A DNA stretch of 64,000 nt from Celoporthe dispersa (lineage: Eukaryota; Ascomycota; Sordariomycetes; Diaporthales; Cryphonectriaceae), in the NCBI GenBank assembly GCA_016584495.1, contig WAID01000007.1, positions 1,660,001 through 1,724,000 on the forward strand, written 5' to 3'. A model generated the notes under the pieces. It was not told the origin of the DNA. It searched no databases and saw only the letters and a list, made by a program, of their open reading frames with translations. Positions 1 through 11,306 of this stretch are shown piece by piece. The translations under genes were made by a program, and so were the position numbers. Every line of letters begins with the position of its first letter. The first letter of the stretch is position 1.

Positions 1-211
1 GAACGGTGAAGTCCTCGTACTCTGGCGAGATCCATGTCTGCACGAGGATGCGGAAGAACTTCCTGTGTTCGTCGGGGTGCTCGATGCGGCCGTGGAAGCG
101 GTAGTCCCACCAGTGTTTGTCCTCGGGCATGGCGGCTATCAGGACATCTGTGACGGCGTCCACGTCGTCGAGACTGACCTCTCGGATGCGAATATCTCCC
201 GTGCGTGCCAT
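1..211 (-). CDS. GNAT-like N-acetyltransferase, N-terminal part, runs off the window
   Basis: The first 70 codons of a minus-strand gene start at the ATG complementary to 209-211 and are still open at base 1. The product begins MARTGDIRIREVSLDDVDAV and goes on with an Arg-Phe-His-Gly segment and a Phe-Phe-Arg-Ile-Leu-Val stretch. The opening beta-strand pattern (IRIREVSLDDVDAVTDVL) is what GNAT-fold acyltransferases show at their N-terminus. The acetyl-CoA binding motif would lie outside the window, so the family call is inference. A short CT run (about 219-238) sits just upstream in the probable leader. Confidence 0.55.
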   Translation of the reverse strand, partial: MARTGDIRIREVSLDDVDAVTDVLIAAMPEDKHWWDYRFHGRIEHPDEHRKFFRILVQTWISPEYEDFTV

Positions 212-1133
212 AGTTTCTCTTTCTCTCTCTCTCTCTCTGAGGGAGTTGGTGTTTTGATTCACTGTTTTGAAGCAGAGGGAAACACCTGCACAATTCTATA
301 CTTGAGCAGCCTGTGTGTGACAAGACCAGCCTCAGGGTCAGAAAAGGATAAAGAAGCCAAAAGAGATCATTACTAGGTACTCAAATACCTGGAAACCAGA
401 TATACTTAATTAATTATAAATAGTCGTTTGTAGTAAAAAAGATGGGAAAGGGCTGAGGGTGAAGGAGGGAGACCAACCCCGCAGAAAAAGGCATACTTAG
501 CATCCACCGCGGCGTGAGTCAACTCTAGGCAGTACTTACACAAATAGGAAATAATGCGAAAATGTGGAGAGAAACTTGCGTGAATTATTAATGCAAGACA
601 ACCTATCTCGGCCCATAAACAGCAAATCCTGCCTGGCCTTTTATTCTCTTGATTTTCTCTTGATTTTCTCCTTTTTTTTATTTAAAAATTCTTAGTTTTA
701 GTAGAGTGTTGGGGGTGGGTTACGTACTTGCAGTATTGTAGATGAGTACGTAAGTTTGCATACGACATTGTCGCGAATATGGCAAGAACGTTGGTGAAAG
801 CAAGTGTGGAGCAGAACACCAAGACCAGCATGGTAGGTGCAGAGGGTAAACTGAGCTTTCCCATTGTGAAAGTCAATGTATAAACAAACGCCCACCATCC
901 CCCAGCGTCAGAACGCTTCTGTTTTCTTCTCCCGCTTCCCTTCCAACCTCCATCACAAAGCTCAAGACACCCACAGCAAATCAATCTCAGATTCCCAAGA
1001 TAGAGAAAAGAGGAAAAAGACAGAAGAACCGCAAAAACCAACCACCAAGATCCTATCTCTCATATTCACTCTACCAAAGATACGTCAAACCATACACACG
1101 CATTCGTCTCGAGGAAAGCCCAGCACAAACAAG
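212..1133. other. Divergent intergenic region
   Basis: This region lies between a minus-strand GNAT gene and a plus-strand small gene. It is AT-rich around 380-700 with T-rich tracts, and the last 250 bases are A/C-rich like a fungal 5' leader. The frame of the downstream gene stays open upstream to about 876, but the composition there (Thr/Lys/Ser-rich, no motif) looks untranslated. I see no gene in it. Confidence 0.5.
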
Positions 1134-1394
1134 ATGCCGTCCGACAAGAACCAGTCATCCAATTCTTCCTCCTCCTCCGGTGCTGGCCAGAGCCAGGCGG
1201 CCTCGGAGTCCACCAGCCCGTCCAAAAATCGCCTAATCAAGGACGGCTGGGGTGACAGACCTTCCTTCCAGCACTCCTACGGGCTGGACATGACTCCTGA
1301 GGGCATCGATGAGGGTAACGCGATTTTGGAGGGTTTTCGCCGAGTCGATGCCCAGCAGCAGCAGCGGCAGCAGCAGGGCGGCAAGGGGCAGTAG
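1134..1394 (+). CDS. Small conserved fungal protein of unknown function (86 aa)
   Basis: An intronless frame of 86 codons starts at the ATG after AACAAG. The first 35 residues are Ser/Gln-rich and probably disordered. The core that looks conserved is NRLIKDGWGDRPSFQHSYGL followed by a DMTPEGIDEGNAIL segment, and the tail is Gln-rich (QQQQRQQQGGKGQ). I do not recognise a function and see no signal peptide or membrane segment. The ATG was preferred over one farther upstream in the same frame because the upstream part looks like leader. The gene ends about 290 bp before the tail of the convergent cysteinyl-tRNA synthetase. Confidence 0.6.
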   Translation: MPSDKNQSSNSSSSSGAGQSQAASESTSPSKNRLIKDGWGDRPSFQHSYGLDMTPEGIDEGNAILEGFRRVDAQQQQRQQQGGKGQ

Positions 1395-1681
1395 TAGGAA
1401 GTGAGTTGTCGGAGGCTGCAGTACACGGAATATGGGTCTTCAGGTGGTATTCAGGAAGGGGCCTCGTGGAGAATAGCGGTTTGATTGGAATTGGCATCTT
1501 CATGTGGAGCCATGTCATCGATTAGAACTTCTGCATTTCGTACTAATCGAGTTGCTCCCCTCCCCCTCACCTGCGGTCCAAGGGTCCCCTCCAGTGCCGG
1601 AAAGCGAGCCGCCTGTGCTTTTGTCGAGCAGCTCAGTGGTGGCTCGGCTCGACCCAAAGAATGCTCCTTCTGCCCATCACG

Positions 1682-4384
1682 CTAAGCCGCTCCCTGCTGC
1701 CTCTTGAGCCAGTCCTCATGTATCTTCTTCTGTCTCTGCCAGTCCTTCTGCAGCTTCTTCTGCTTGCTCTTGGTCACCTCCTCGCCCTTGGCATCCTTGG
1801 TCGGTATGCCGTTCTCATCCCAGGCCGAGAACTCGGACGTCCTGAACATCTCAGTGTGGCTGACCTTGGCTTTTTCGTCCGCCTGCCGCTTCTTCTCGGC
1901 CTCCTCCGCCTCCCTCTTGGCCTTGGCCGCCGCCTTCTCGGCGGCAGCACGCTCGCGCTCCAGCCGGGCCTCCTTGACTGTCTTGTCCAGAGGTCGGACC
2001 AGGGCAGGCTGTCTGTCACGATCCTCCAGGTAGATGTCGAGCTCCCAGAGGTGGGTGTCGCGAAGTTGATCGCAGAGGGCAAGAAGATCCTTGGCGGGCG
2101 CTCTCTCGCCTGCAAGCTTCTTGACGTCCGTCTGGAACTGCGTAAAGACCCGCTCGTACTTCTCCCCGGCCCCGCTCGGTACCGGTGCGGTGGGCTTCGC
2201 CTTGTCCGCTATCTGAACCAGCTGTGAGTGGTCCAGGGCGGCGGAACGAGATTTCTCGCGGACCTCATCGCGCAGCTGGGAGACGGGATAAATAAAAGGT
2301 TGCGCCTCGGATGGTATGTCGACGCCGGACCAAGCCACCCGCGACGGGTCGCTCACGTCGCCCTTCGCGTCCAGTCCCAGGATTGTTAATATCCTCGTTA
2401 TCCACCGCGCGATCGTCAGGGTTGCGTCGTCAGGCACGTCCGCCATGACATTGTATTTGGTCACGAGATCGGAGATCGCCCTCATTGCCGTGGGTGTGTT
2501 GAATGAGTCGCGGAAGGCCGCGTCGACCTCCTCCTCGGCCTTCTTGTGCACGCCCATGATCTGTTGTCTGGCCACCTCAGCCTTGGCCTTGGCGTCTTGG
2601 ATCTTCTCCTCGGTGTCGGCACCAACAGCATTGTAAGTGGCTTCTGAGCCTCTCTCCGCTGCAACTCTTGCTGCGTCCGAGGCCTTGTAGAAAAAGTTGT
2701 TGATCTTGTCCTCGAACGATGTGGTCGCACGAATGATCTCATCAGTAACCTCAATACCGCTCTCCCATGCGCCGAGCAAGAAGGCAATGCGAAGGCTGCG
2801 GTAGGTCCACTCTTCGCGCTCGAGGGCTTTTCTGATCGTCGTGAAGTTCTTCAGGGACTTGCTCATCTTTGCACCTGCGATGCTGAGGTGGCCCATGTGC
2901 AAGAAGTAGTTTGTCCACTGATCTTTGCTCCCCCAGTATGCCTCGGATTGGGCCAGCTCGTTGTCGTGGTGTGGAAAGCGGAGGTCGACACCACCAGAAT
3001 GAATGTCGAGCTTCTCCCCCAGGACTTCGGAGGCCATCACTGAGCATTCAATGTGCCATCCCGGCCGTCCCTCACCCCACGGGCTCGGCCAGGAGGGCTC
3101 ACCTGCCTTGCTGGCCTTCCACAGCGCGAAATCGGCATCGTTGCGCTTTGTGGTGGTCTTGCTGGCCAGCGAGCCCTCTCCGTCAGCCTGTAAGGCCTTG
3201 TCGTTCCGACTCCAGGGCTCGAGCCGAGCATAAGGACTAGGAGCAGGCGTCAGCAAACTCATTCATATGTGCCCAGTCAAGCTTGTCGCATAGGTTTTGG
3301 TGCCCACATACTGGCCAGCCTCCTCGAAAGAAGCTATGTCAAAGTAGACAGATCCATCGGGAGTCGCATAGGCGAAGCCGTTTGATATGATCTTCTTGAT
3401 GAAAGTCACAATCTCGGGAACGTATTCCGTGACCCGTGTGACAACATCAGGGTCGAGAACATTGAGGGCGTGCATATCCTCAAAGAAGCGGTTCTCGAAT
3501 TTCTGCGTCAATTTTGTAAAGATGGTGTAGTCTTTCGAGTCCACAGATGTGCCATGCAATGAGTCCAGGTACGGCAAAAGTATGTCCTCGGCATCGGCGT
3601 AGAACTGCTCAGGGCCGGTGGACAGTTTCAAGGCAGTTGCTGCAGACTTGGCAGTATTCATGTGCATCTTGAGCTTAGCCTCCTTGTCGCCGGGCGATTC
3701 GCTGTCCCCACCAAGGGCCTTCCCTTCTAGCACCCTCGAGTAGGCCTTGTTCTTCTCCAGCTCGTAAGATTCTGGCCTGGTGTCCTCGGGTATCAAGGGT
3801 AAATTCTTCTTCAGGTAGGCCTTGAAGGCTGCCTTGGTCGTGGAAAGGACGTTCTCATCGACTTCGGTATGATCTCTGCGGAAGTCTGCCAGGAGGTGCT
3901 GTTGCCTGGCCCGGAGGATGATCTTGTCGTCGATGTCGGTGATGTTCATGACGAACTTGACGTTGAAGCCGAAGTAGAATTGAACGATACGCCTGACCAC
4001 ATCTGTCGAGACGTAGTTCCGGGCACTTTGGACGATATGTTGTCAGCAAGAACGGTTCTTCTCGCGGATGCGCGTACACGCCCCCCCCCCCCCACTGTGT
4101 CACTTTCCAGCTCTGATGATTCTTGTTTGTATGGGCCTCTTCTAGGAGCAGGGGTTCACACATCCTGCATGGATGCCAAAAACTTACTGGCCAAGGTGTG
4201 AGTCGTCGTAGACGGTCGGGCCGCAGGTGTACCACAGAACAGTCTTGCCATCCGCACTGATGGGGACGAACTTGTCCTTCCTCCTGGTCAACGAGTTGTA
4301 GATGGCGAGGTCTGGAACGTTCACGTTGTCGGCGAGTGGTTTGGGAGCAGCCCAAGCTGGCTGCTGTCGGGAAGTCGAGGCCAT
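1682..4384 (-). CDS. Cysteine--tRNA ligase, cytosolic type (821 aa, 3 exons)
   Basis: The gene charges tRNA-Cys with cysteine in translation. Exons on the minus strand are 4384-4188, 4025-3312 and 3236-1682. Removing 162-bp (GTAAGT...AAAG) and 75-bp (GTATGT...CTGACG...CCTAG) introns gives one continuous frame. CGPTVYDDSHLGH carries the first zinc cysteine and the HIGH-type signature (HLGH), whose last His codon is made across intron 1. GWHIECSVMA, HSGGVDLRFPHHDNELAQSE and the KMSKS loop (AKMSKSLKNF) follow. Intron 2 rebuilds FEEAGHPYARLEPW. The C-terminal third is a Lys/Glu/Ala-rich charged extension, as in eukaryotic cytosolic CysRS. The length is normal for fungi and no frame break is seen. 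Intron 1 contains an uninterrupted 13-C run (4081-4093). Confidence 0.95.
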
Positions 4385-5459
4385 TCTGGCGGCAGAAGGT
4401 ACGAAAATGAGTGTGGTGATGGCGGGGTTATGCGATGGCGGTGCGCATTGCCAGCTGGCCTTGGATGTTAGTCTGGTCTGCGGATAGGCCTCTTGTGTTG
4501 GTTATTAAGGTAGCTTTTATTTACCGGAGAAGAGAGTGAGGGCGACGGGATACAAGTGTAGCGCTGGACCATCTGAGGAGGTGATTCATCCGTGGCTTAG
4601 ACTTTTGAGTCACATCACATGTAGCGAAGGTGTTGTTTTGTGACGGAAGCAGGGGAGTTTTGAATAAGGTGGGGTGTTTCTCTTGACGGGTTGCCAAGGT
4701 CGAACCCCACGGCCTCGGGCGCTAAGGACCACAGCACAAGGAAACGGCCAGCCGCACGTCAGCAATTACAGTGGTACTGGGTACTGTGTGCATACCATAC
4801 TATGGCAGTATTCGCCCAAGCACTGCATAACAACCTTGAAGTTGACCTCCCACCGTCAATGTATACACTATATTTTCAGCATTCCCAAGGAATACCCTAC
4901 AACCTCATATGGGAGATATTGCAAGACGTGGGTTTCTTCCTGCCTTCAGCTTCAGCAGTGAAGAGAGAGAAGGAAGGAGAAAAGAGAAGTCGACGAGTGC
5001 TGCCAAGCTCTGCTGTGCAGCTTCTGACTCTTCATGTACTTACCAGAGTGGAAGTGACTCCTTCATGATACACTGCAAAAGGTCCCGTGGAGGCTGACGC
5101 TCCGAGATGATCATTAGGAATAGAGCTGTCGAGGTAGTTTCCTACCCCACTGTAGCGCTGCCGAGACCGGCTCCGAGAAGAGCTGTAGTTTACAGCAGGA
5201 GGGACCCTCGATTAGTTGTGTGGTACCCTGAAGCTCAGTGTAGCCCCACCAAAGACCCGCGCGCATCACTACGTAGTACTTGCATGAGAGCATCCATGAT
5301 GACGAACCTTCTCGTACGCCCCGAAACTTCTTATTTGATCCGACACAACCTTGAAAAGAACACAACCCCGCTGTTAGAATCTCTCAACCTCGCAGGTCTC
5401 ATATCAGATATTGCATGCGTCATCCCATACTTGATAGGAACGAGGTCATCTGAAACAAG
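4385..5459. other. Divergent promoter region of CysRS and riboflavin synthase
   Basis: About 1.1 kb between two divergently transcribed housekeeping genes. Short open frames here have no recognisable protein features. A tRNA-like box B at about 4698-4711 was considered and rejected. No defined regulatory site can be named from the sequence alone. Confidence 0.5.
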
Positions 5460-6258
5460 ATGTTCACCGGCATCGTCGAAGAGTTAGGATGTAAGATTCA
5501 CATGTCACACACCCCTCAAATCCAGCTCAACTCATCATCGTGACACTGATATCAACCCCCTCCCCCCTCTCTCGACAGGTGTCGCCGATCTCAACCCCTC
5601 GGACGCCACAGGAGGCACCTCCCTCACCATCAACCTCCCTAGAACCTCCACCCTCCTCTCAGACTGCCACGAGGGCGACTCCATCGCCGTCAACGGCGTC
5701 TGCCTCACCGTTGTCACCTTCACCACTGACCCCGTCCCATCCTTCACCGTCGGCGTGGCCCCCGAGACTCTACGCATCACCAACCTCGGCAACCTCTGCA
5801 AGGACTCGTACGTGAACCTGGAGCGGGCCGTCCGCGCCGACACCCGCATGGGCGGCCACTTCGTCCAGGGCCATGTCGACACCACCGCCATCATTGTCAA
5901 GAAGGAGCCCGACGGCAACGCCATGACCATCCGGTTCGCGCCCCACACGAAGGATGTCCTGCGCTATGTCGTCTACAAGGGTTACGTGGCGCTGGACGGG
6001 ACGAGCCTGACGGTCACCAAGGTGGACGACGAGGAGGGGTGGTGGGAGGTGATGCTCATTGCCTACACGCAGGAGAAGGTGGTGATTGCCGGCAAGAGCG
6101 TGGGTGACTCGGTGAATGTCGAGGTGGACATGATGGCCAAGTATGCCGAGAAGAGCATGCTGTGGATCGGCGAGGGCGGGTCGTTGCCCTTCGTGAAGGA
6201 GCTTGAGAAGACGGTACAGAAGATTGTGGCCCAGGGACTAGGTGGCCATACCTCATGA
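5460..6258 (+). CDS. RIB5: Riboflavin synthase (236 aa, 2 exons)
   Basis: The enzyme dismutates two 6,7-dimethyl-8-ribityllumazine molecules into riboflavin and the pyrimidine precursor, the last step of riboflavin synthesis. Exon 1 is only 31 nt (5460-5490, MFTGIVEELG plus one base). The intron 5491-5578 (GTAAGA...CGACAG) joins to 5579-6258. MFTGIVEELG is the hallmark N-terminus. The two lumazine-binding repeats are visible: NGVCLTVVTF with GVAPETLRITNLG in the first, and GGHFVQGHVDTTA with LDGTSLTVTKVDD in the second. The total length matches alpha-type riboflavin synthases. An intron right after the first ten codons is why a plain ORF search sees only the second half. Confidence 0.95.
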
Positions 6259-6393
6259 GGACGTTGGATGGGGTTGCATCTTGTTTCATTGTAGTTAAGT
6301 TGGTGGTTCAAAAATGTGTCTACGGACTGCCCACCAGTCTAGACGGCCTAGGATACCCATGTGAGATGTTGGAATACATCCAAAGACATCCCC

Positions 6394-8230
6394 TTAGGCG
6401 TCGCCCCATACCTCCGCGATCTTGGTGCTCAGTGCCTTGCCGATCTGCTTGCTCTTGATCTTGTTTCCTAGCTGGCTTGACACCAGTTCTCGTCTTCTCT
6501 TCCTACCCTCCTCGCCAGAGCCGCAGCGGTCGAAAGCCTTGACAAACTCATTGGGCGTCCTCCATATGTTTTGTATCTCCATCGCCTTCTCGCCTGTGAC
6601 GCCTCTCGTGCACATGAGCATCTTGAGATACAAATCTCGTAGGGTAAGCATGTCTGACTTTGACACCAAGGATGCAAATGCTGGGTAGGTTATGTAGTAA
6701 TCTGATCCGGGCTCCTCTGCCCGAAGGTGATGCAGGAGGGGAAGATAGTTCTGTGCCGTGATGACATTCGTGGGTATGACTTTCAGAGGTCTGCCTTCGT
6801 ATTTCCTCTTGAGCGCCTCCGTCATCCTCGCAATATATCGTATGGAGTCGTCCATTTTGTGTGTCTTCTTTACAGTAAAGCCATTCACCACCTGTGTTGA
6901 CGCGATGGCAGACTGCACAGACTCCTCGTATTTCTGGAAGTGTTGCTGGTCGAGCGAGATCTCCTCGACAAGGTAAGTGACATGCTTCACCCCTGATCTT
7001 TTCAGACGAAACTTTTGTTCGTGAAAGCGGCCGTCCTTGATACTACCGATCAGGTCGTCAAGCCGCTTTCGTTCAATAATATAGTCCAGAACGACTTCGT
7101 CGCCTTCCGCGCCCGACCGCCGCAAGAAGTCCTGATCGTGGCACTTGGCAACCCATTGGGCATCACCAAGCTCCAGCGCCCGCATAATGGGCCGAACCCC
7201 TTTCTTAGTTAACTCCTCTTGCATGTAGTCCCGATCGGTCTTCGCTCGTACTTCTCGTACGTCTAACACAAGATGCACCGTGAATGAGCCCGGCCGAAGT
7301 ATTATTGGTGTGAAAGTCGGCAGAGCAGAATCGTCCGAGATAAGTGAACCCTTCGCGATCACATCGGTATAGTTCGGCTTGCTGCCAAGCGATCCACCGT
7401 CGACTCCGTCTCCTACAGGACCGGCGAGATTCGCCTGCCGAGGCTCTGATGCTTGCACGGAGACTGGAACGGGGTTTCTGCCGAGATCGTGCCTCCTCGC
7501 CTGCCTGGTGTCACCAGCAGCCATCGCGGCTCGGATTTTCCGGGCAACCTCCCAGCCCTCGTCCGTCAGCGCATATCTCTTTGTAGGTCTTCCGCGTTCG
7601 TACACCATTTCGTGTTGCAATAGCGTCTTCATCGAATTCCAGGCCGTATAGAACTTGCCAGGCTCGCTGGGTGCTGTAAACGACGAGTCGGAGTATTCCT
7701 GGGCCGCCTCGACCAAGTCCTGCTTCGCCATCCCCACAGGCGCGTCTGGGTCCATCTCTGATAATGCGACTACTAAAGCGTATGCGCCTGACCGATAAGC
7801 CGGAACGTACTGCTTCGTCTTCCTGGGCTTCTTTGCCGGCGGGGCAGATGGCCCAGCTTCAACGTCGTCGTCGTCGTCGTCGTCGTCGTCGTTACCATCA
7901 CCGTCGGACCGTCCCGTCCCTACCGCAGTCGTTTTGCTGGGCCCCTTTCTTTTTTTCGACGCCATCGGGTGCTCCGGCATGGGCAATCCATTTTCGTCGC
8001 AGTGCTTCTGGAGCAAGACGGCAAGCCTCTCGCACAGCTTGGGACCGAAGCCCTTGAGCTGTTGGAGCTGGGACGGATGGTCGAAAGCGATGGGGCATGC
8101 CTTGAGACTTTTGTAGGCCTGCCTATACGTAGTGACGCCCTTAGAATTCCGCTCTCTTGCTGTGTCGTACCAATCCTTCACCCACGAGAGGGAGGAGTGG
8201 GTTGGCGCACTCGGCATCTTCGACAGGCAT
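6394..8230 (-). CDS. MUS81: Crossover junction endonuclease MUS81, with one frame break near the N-terminus
   Basis: This is the catalytic subunit of the structure-specific nuclease that works with EME1/MMS4 on stalled forks and recombination intermediates. An N-terminal helix-hairpin-helix region (LQQLKGFGPKLCERL) is followed by an acidic Asp run, a winged-helix-like middle, and the XPF-type nuclease core. The core starts at VLDVREVRAK, has the GDAQWVAK strand, and holds the catalytic ERKRLDDL (ERKxxxD). The family's N-terminus (ECANPLL...) is read from an ATG at 8230, but the rest (SWVKDWYDTARERN) is one frame over. Dropping one base of the GGG at 8190-8192 fuses them. Without that, translation can only start at 8217 and loses the conserved start. 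No introns. About 611 aa when read through. Confidence 0.92.
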
Positions 8231-9231
8231 GGCGCAGTGTGGGTGGTGAGAGCCAGCAGCGACGTCGTCCTGAGCAAGAGAAAGGGCTGAGAACGGAAAA
8301 TTGTAAAAGAAAGAAAGAAGAAGAAAAAAAAGGCCGGACGACAGGCTACAGGCAGATTGATTGACCAAAAAGTAATAATCCAAGGCCGAGGGGGTGGCGG
8401 GCGTGAGTAAACAACGGTGACGGTTACCAGAGTGAACAAACCTTGATGAATATGTAGAACGCGTCTGGTCGCGTTGACGTCAATTATCAAGCGGACAGAA
8501 AGGAAGCAGCAGGGGGAGGGGGGAGGTAAGGGCCACTAATCTTTCACGGGCCAGCGAACAAAGGTCGCTACTATCAAGCTTAGTATGCTGCTCTGGCGGG
8601 AATCTGTTAGGAGCATCGTGTCTCTGTGCTGTGCCTGAGAATACATGGAATCCGTTGCTGTTTGCGGGCGCCACAGAGCAGTTTGACCCGATTCGGATTT
8701 TCCCAGAATACGAGATGCAATGCAAACATACCCAGCCCGCTCTGCCATGGTATTCTGATCACTGCTGGGTTCGGTCAGCCCTGCAGTGGTCAACACGATG
8801 GATGGCTACAGTGTGACAGCGCTAAGCCTCTTCCTCCCACCGCTGCACCACTTACTTCGGTACAAAGTTAAAATGTCTGAGTAGCTGGTCTCCGTATGTG
8901 TTATGGTACATAGGTACAAAGTACATCCTGCTTCTATGGGGGTGTTCAGGTTGCTTGCTGTGGTGCTATGTATATCTCGCTATAGAAGGAACAGCGGGGT
9001 AGCTTGGTAGAGGATGCCTGGTCCCAAGCACACCATGGAGGGGGAGCTCTCAGGGGCTAAGGTCATGCGTGTTGGCCTGGACAGCTCAGCAACCTCAGCT
9101 CCCCATTAATATAAATACCGCTTTTCATCCCATCTATTGACTCCTTTGCTCTGCCCGCTGTTGCTCCTGTCATCCTTTCCCCTCCCCACTTGTCGTTATA
9201 TTCTGGTTTCCTCACACAATCCTCTCCCACC
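8231..9231. other. Divergent intergenic region between MUS81 and AGM1
   Basis: About 1 kb with no supported gene. The MUS81 side (8280-8345) is A/G-rich, which on the minus strand reads as a pyrimidine-rich leader. The AGM1 side has a TATA-like box at 9110-9117 and a CT-rich leader running up to the ATG. Confidence 0.5.
9110..9117 (+). promoter_or_regulatory. TATA-like box upstream of AGM1
   Basis: TATAAATA lies 115 bp before the start codon of the phosphoacetylglucosamine mutase gene. A pyrimidine-rich stretch between the box and the ATG is where fungal transcripts often begin. Assignment is by sequence and spacing only. Confidence 0.4.
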
Positions 9232-10975
9232 ATGGCTGCCAACGACGACAAGATCCTTGCCGCCTCGGCGAAACACCCCATTGTCTCTCTCCCCTCTGGC
9301 AGTGTCTACAAGTATGGCACTGCCGGTTTCCGCATGTCCTCCGACCTCCTCGACGGCGTGACCTTTCGCGTCGGCCTGCTGGCTGGCCTGCGCAGCCGCA
9401 AGCTGGGCGGCGCCACCATCGGCGTCATGGTCACAGCCAGCCACAACCCGGCCAAGGACAACGGTGTCAAGGTCGTCGACCCGATGGGTGAGATGCTCGA
9501 GCAGGAGTGGGAGGCTCACGCCACCAAGCTGGTCAACAGCCCCTCCGACAAGGACCTCCTCGATGCATACAAGGCTCTGGCGACCCAGCTCAAGATCGAC
9601 CTCAACGCCCCCGCCAAGGTCGTGTACGGCCGCGACACCCGTCCCTCGGGCCACACCCTCGTTGCCGCCCTTGCTGACGCCCTCGAGGCCACCGGCACCG
9701 AGCTCGTCGACTACAAGATCCTGACCACGCCTCAGCTCCACTACCTGACCAGGGCCACCAACACGGAGGGCACTCCCGAGTCCTATGGAGAGGTCAGCGA
9801 GGCCGGATACTACAAGAAGTTCGCTGATGCGTTCGTGCATGCCCTGAAGGGCCGAAAGATCAAGGGAACTCTGTCTGTCGACTGCGCCAACGGAGTTGGA
9901 GGCCCTAAGCTGAGCGAGTTCCTGAAGCACATTCCCAAGAACAAGGTCCCCTTCGATGTCAAGGTGGTCAATGACGATGTCCTGCGGCCCGAGGTGTTGA
10001 ACTTGGAGGTATGTGTGTTCTCTTTCTTCCTCTTCCCCCTTGGAGCCTGGCTGCCAGGGTGCCATGCTAAGCCTCTCTGCTTCCCAGTGCGGTGCCGACT
10101 TCGTCAAGACGAAACAGCGAGCTCCTCCACACCCCAAGCCCGAGCCCGAGCTGCGGTGCTGCTCCCTGGACGGCGACGCCGACCGCCTGATCTATTACTG
10201 CAGCAAGAGCGATGGAGGCTTCTCTATGCTCGATGGCGATCGCATTGCCACCCTGGCCGCGTCGTTCATTGCTGATCTCTCCCGCTCCGCCGGCATCGAG
10301 AACGACCTGCGCATCGGCGTTGTCCAGACAGCCTACGCCAACGGCGCCAGCACACGATACATTCAGGAGAACCTGCGGCTGCCGGTCGTTTGCACGCCTA
10401 CGGGTGTGAAGCACCTACACCACGCCGCGTGCAACTTCGACGTGGGTGTCTACTTCGAGGCTAACGGACATGGCACCGTGCTCTTCTCCAACGACGCTAT
10501 GCGCACGTTCCGCGAGAAGGAACCCCAGTCCCCCGCTCAGAAGGATGCCCTCGAGACACTTGCTGCCGTTGGCGACCTCGTCAACCAGACGGTGGGCGAC
10601 GCCATCTCCGACATGCTGCTGGTAGAGGTCATCCTCGCACACAAGGACTGGACCCTCCAGGACTGGGGAGAACACCTACACCGACCTGCCCAACCGGCTG
10701 GTGCGCGTCGAGGTAGGCGACAAGGACCTGTTCCAGACTACAGACGCCGAGCGTCGACTCTCGCACCCCCCAGGGCGCAGGAAGAGATCGACGAGCTGGT
10801 CAAGAAATACACCAACGCACGGTCCTTTGCGCGGGCTTCGGGCACCGAGAACGCATGCCGTGTCTACGCCGAGGCCGCCACACGTGTCGAGGCCGACGAG
10901 CTGGCCAAGAAGGTTGCGGTCGTGGTAGAGCATTACGGAGGCGGGCGGGCGCCTGCGGCGGCGCCGTCGGTGTAG
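9232..10975 (+). CDS. Phosphoacetylglucosamine mutase, with two compensating frame breaks
   Basis: The enzyme converts GlcNAc-6-phosphate to GlcNAc-1-phosphate on the way to UDP-GlcNAc, the chitin and glycosylation precursor (AGM1/PCM1 family). Exons are 9232-10008 and 10088-10975; the intron is GTATGT...CCCAG. The active-site phosphoserine loop TASHNP has Ser at about residue 70. The metal-binding loop is DGDAD at about 287-291. The phosphate-binding loop near the C-terminus is FARASGTENACRVYAEA. Between 10665 and 10775 the frame that stays open reads nonsense (HLHRPAQPAGARRGRR...), while the +1 frame reads the conserved TYTDLPNRLVRVEV and QTTDAERRLSHPPG. An extra G in 10665-10668 and a missing G in 10773-10775 explain this. 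Length 554 aa as it stands. Confidence 0.92.
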
Positions 10976-10981
10976 AGCAGT

Positions 10982-11306
10982 GACGGGTCACGGCTGATCT
11001 CGCCGCTTCCGTCTGGGACCCCACGCAGCGAGGCCCTAGGTCGAAGGCCTGGCCCTTACGACAACGCCAAGGCATTTCAGGGGTGGGTCAAACAGATCTC
11101 ATGGCACTTCTATGAGCAGGATGCCATTGCAGCGGCAGAGGCGCGGGGATGTGCACAGTTCGGGCGGTCACCGAGACTGCTGCCGTTTAACGCCCCCCTC
11201 CGGTTGATCTCGGAGAGGGAGTGTATGATGACGATGATGATATTGTAGAGTGCTCATCGGACGACGATGCTGAGCCCACGATGTTTCAGATGGAGGACAT
11301 GTTTTG
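10982..11306 (+). pseudogene. Possible relic coding fragment downstream of AGM1
   Basis: From 10982 the phase of AGM1 beyond its stop stays open for about 88 codons and reads protein-like sequence (PYDNAKAFQGWVKQISWHFY, then EQDAIAAAEARGCAQFG and RLLPFNAPLRLISE). Around 11215 the sense moves to a neighbouring frame that reads GVYDDDDDIVECSSDDDAEP and ends MFQMEDMF-stop at 11304-11306. No start codon or splice sites give a whole gene. It may be the decayed 3' end of a gene, again with a one-base frame change, or chance openness in GC-rich DNA. The family is not recognised. Confidence 0.25.

Noticed and set aside
4690..4770. tRNA-like box B (GGGTTCGACC on the minus strand)
   Set aside because: No matching box A at the right distance, and the T-stem and acceptor stem do not pair.
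9196..10137. Long antisense frame opposite AGM1
   Set aside because: Shadow of the strongly codon-biased AGM1 exon; no independent protein features.
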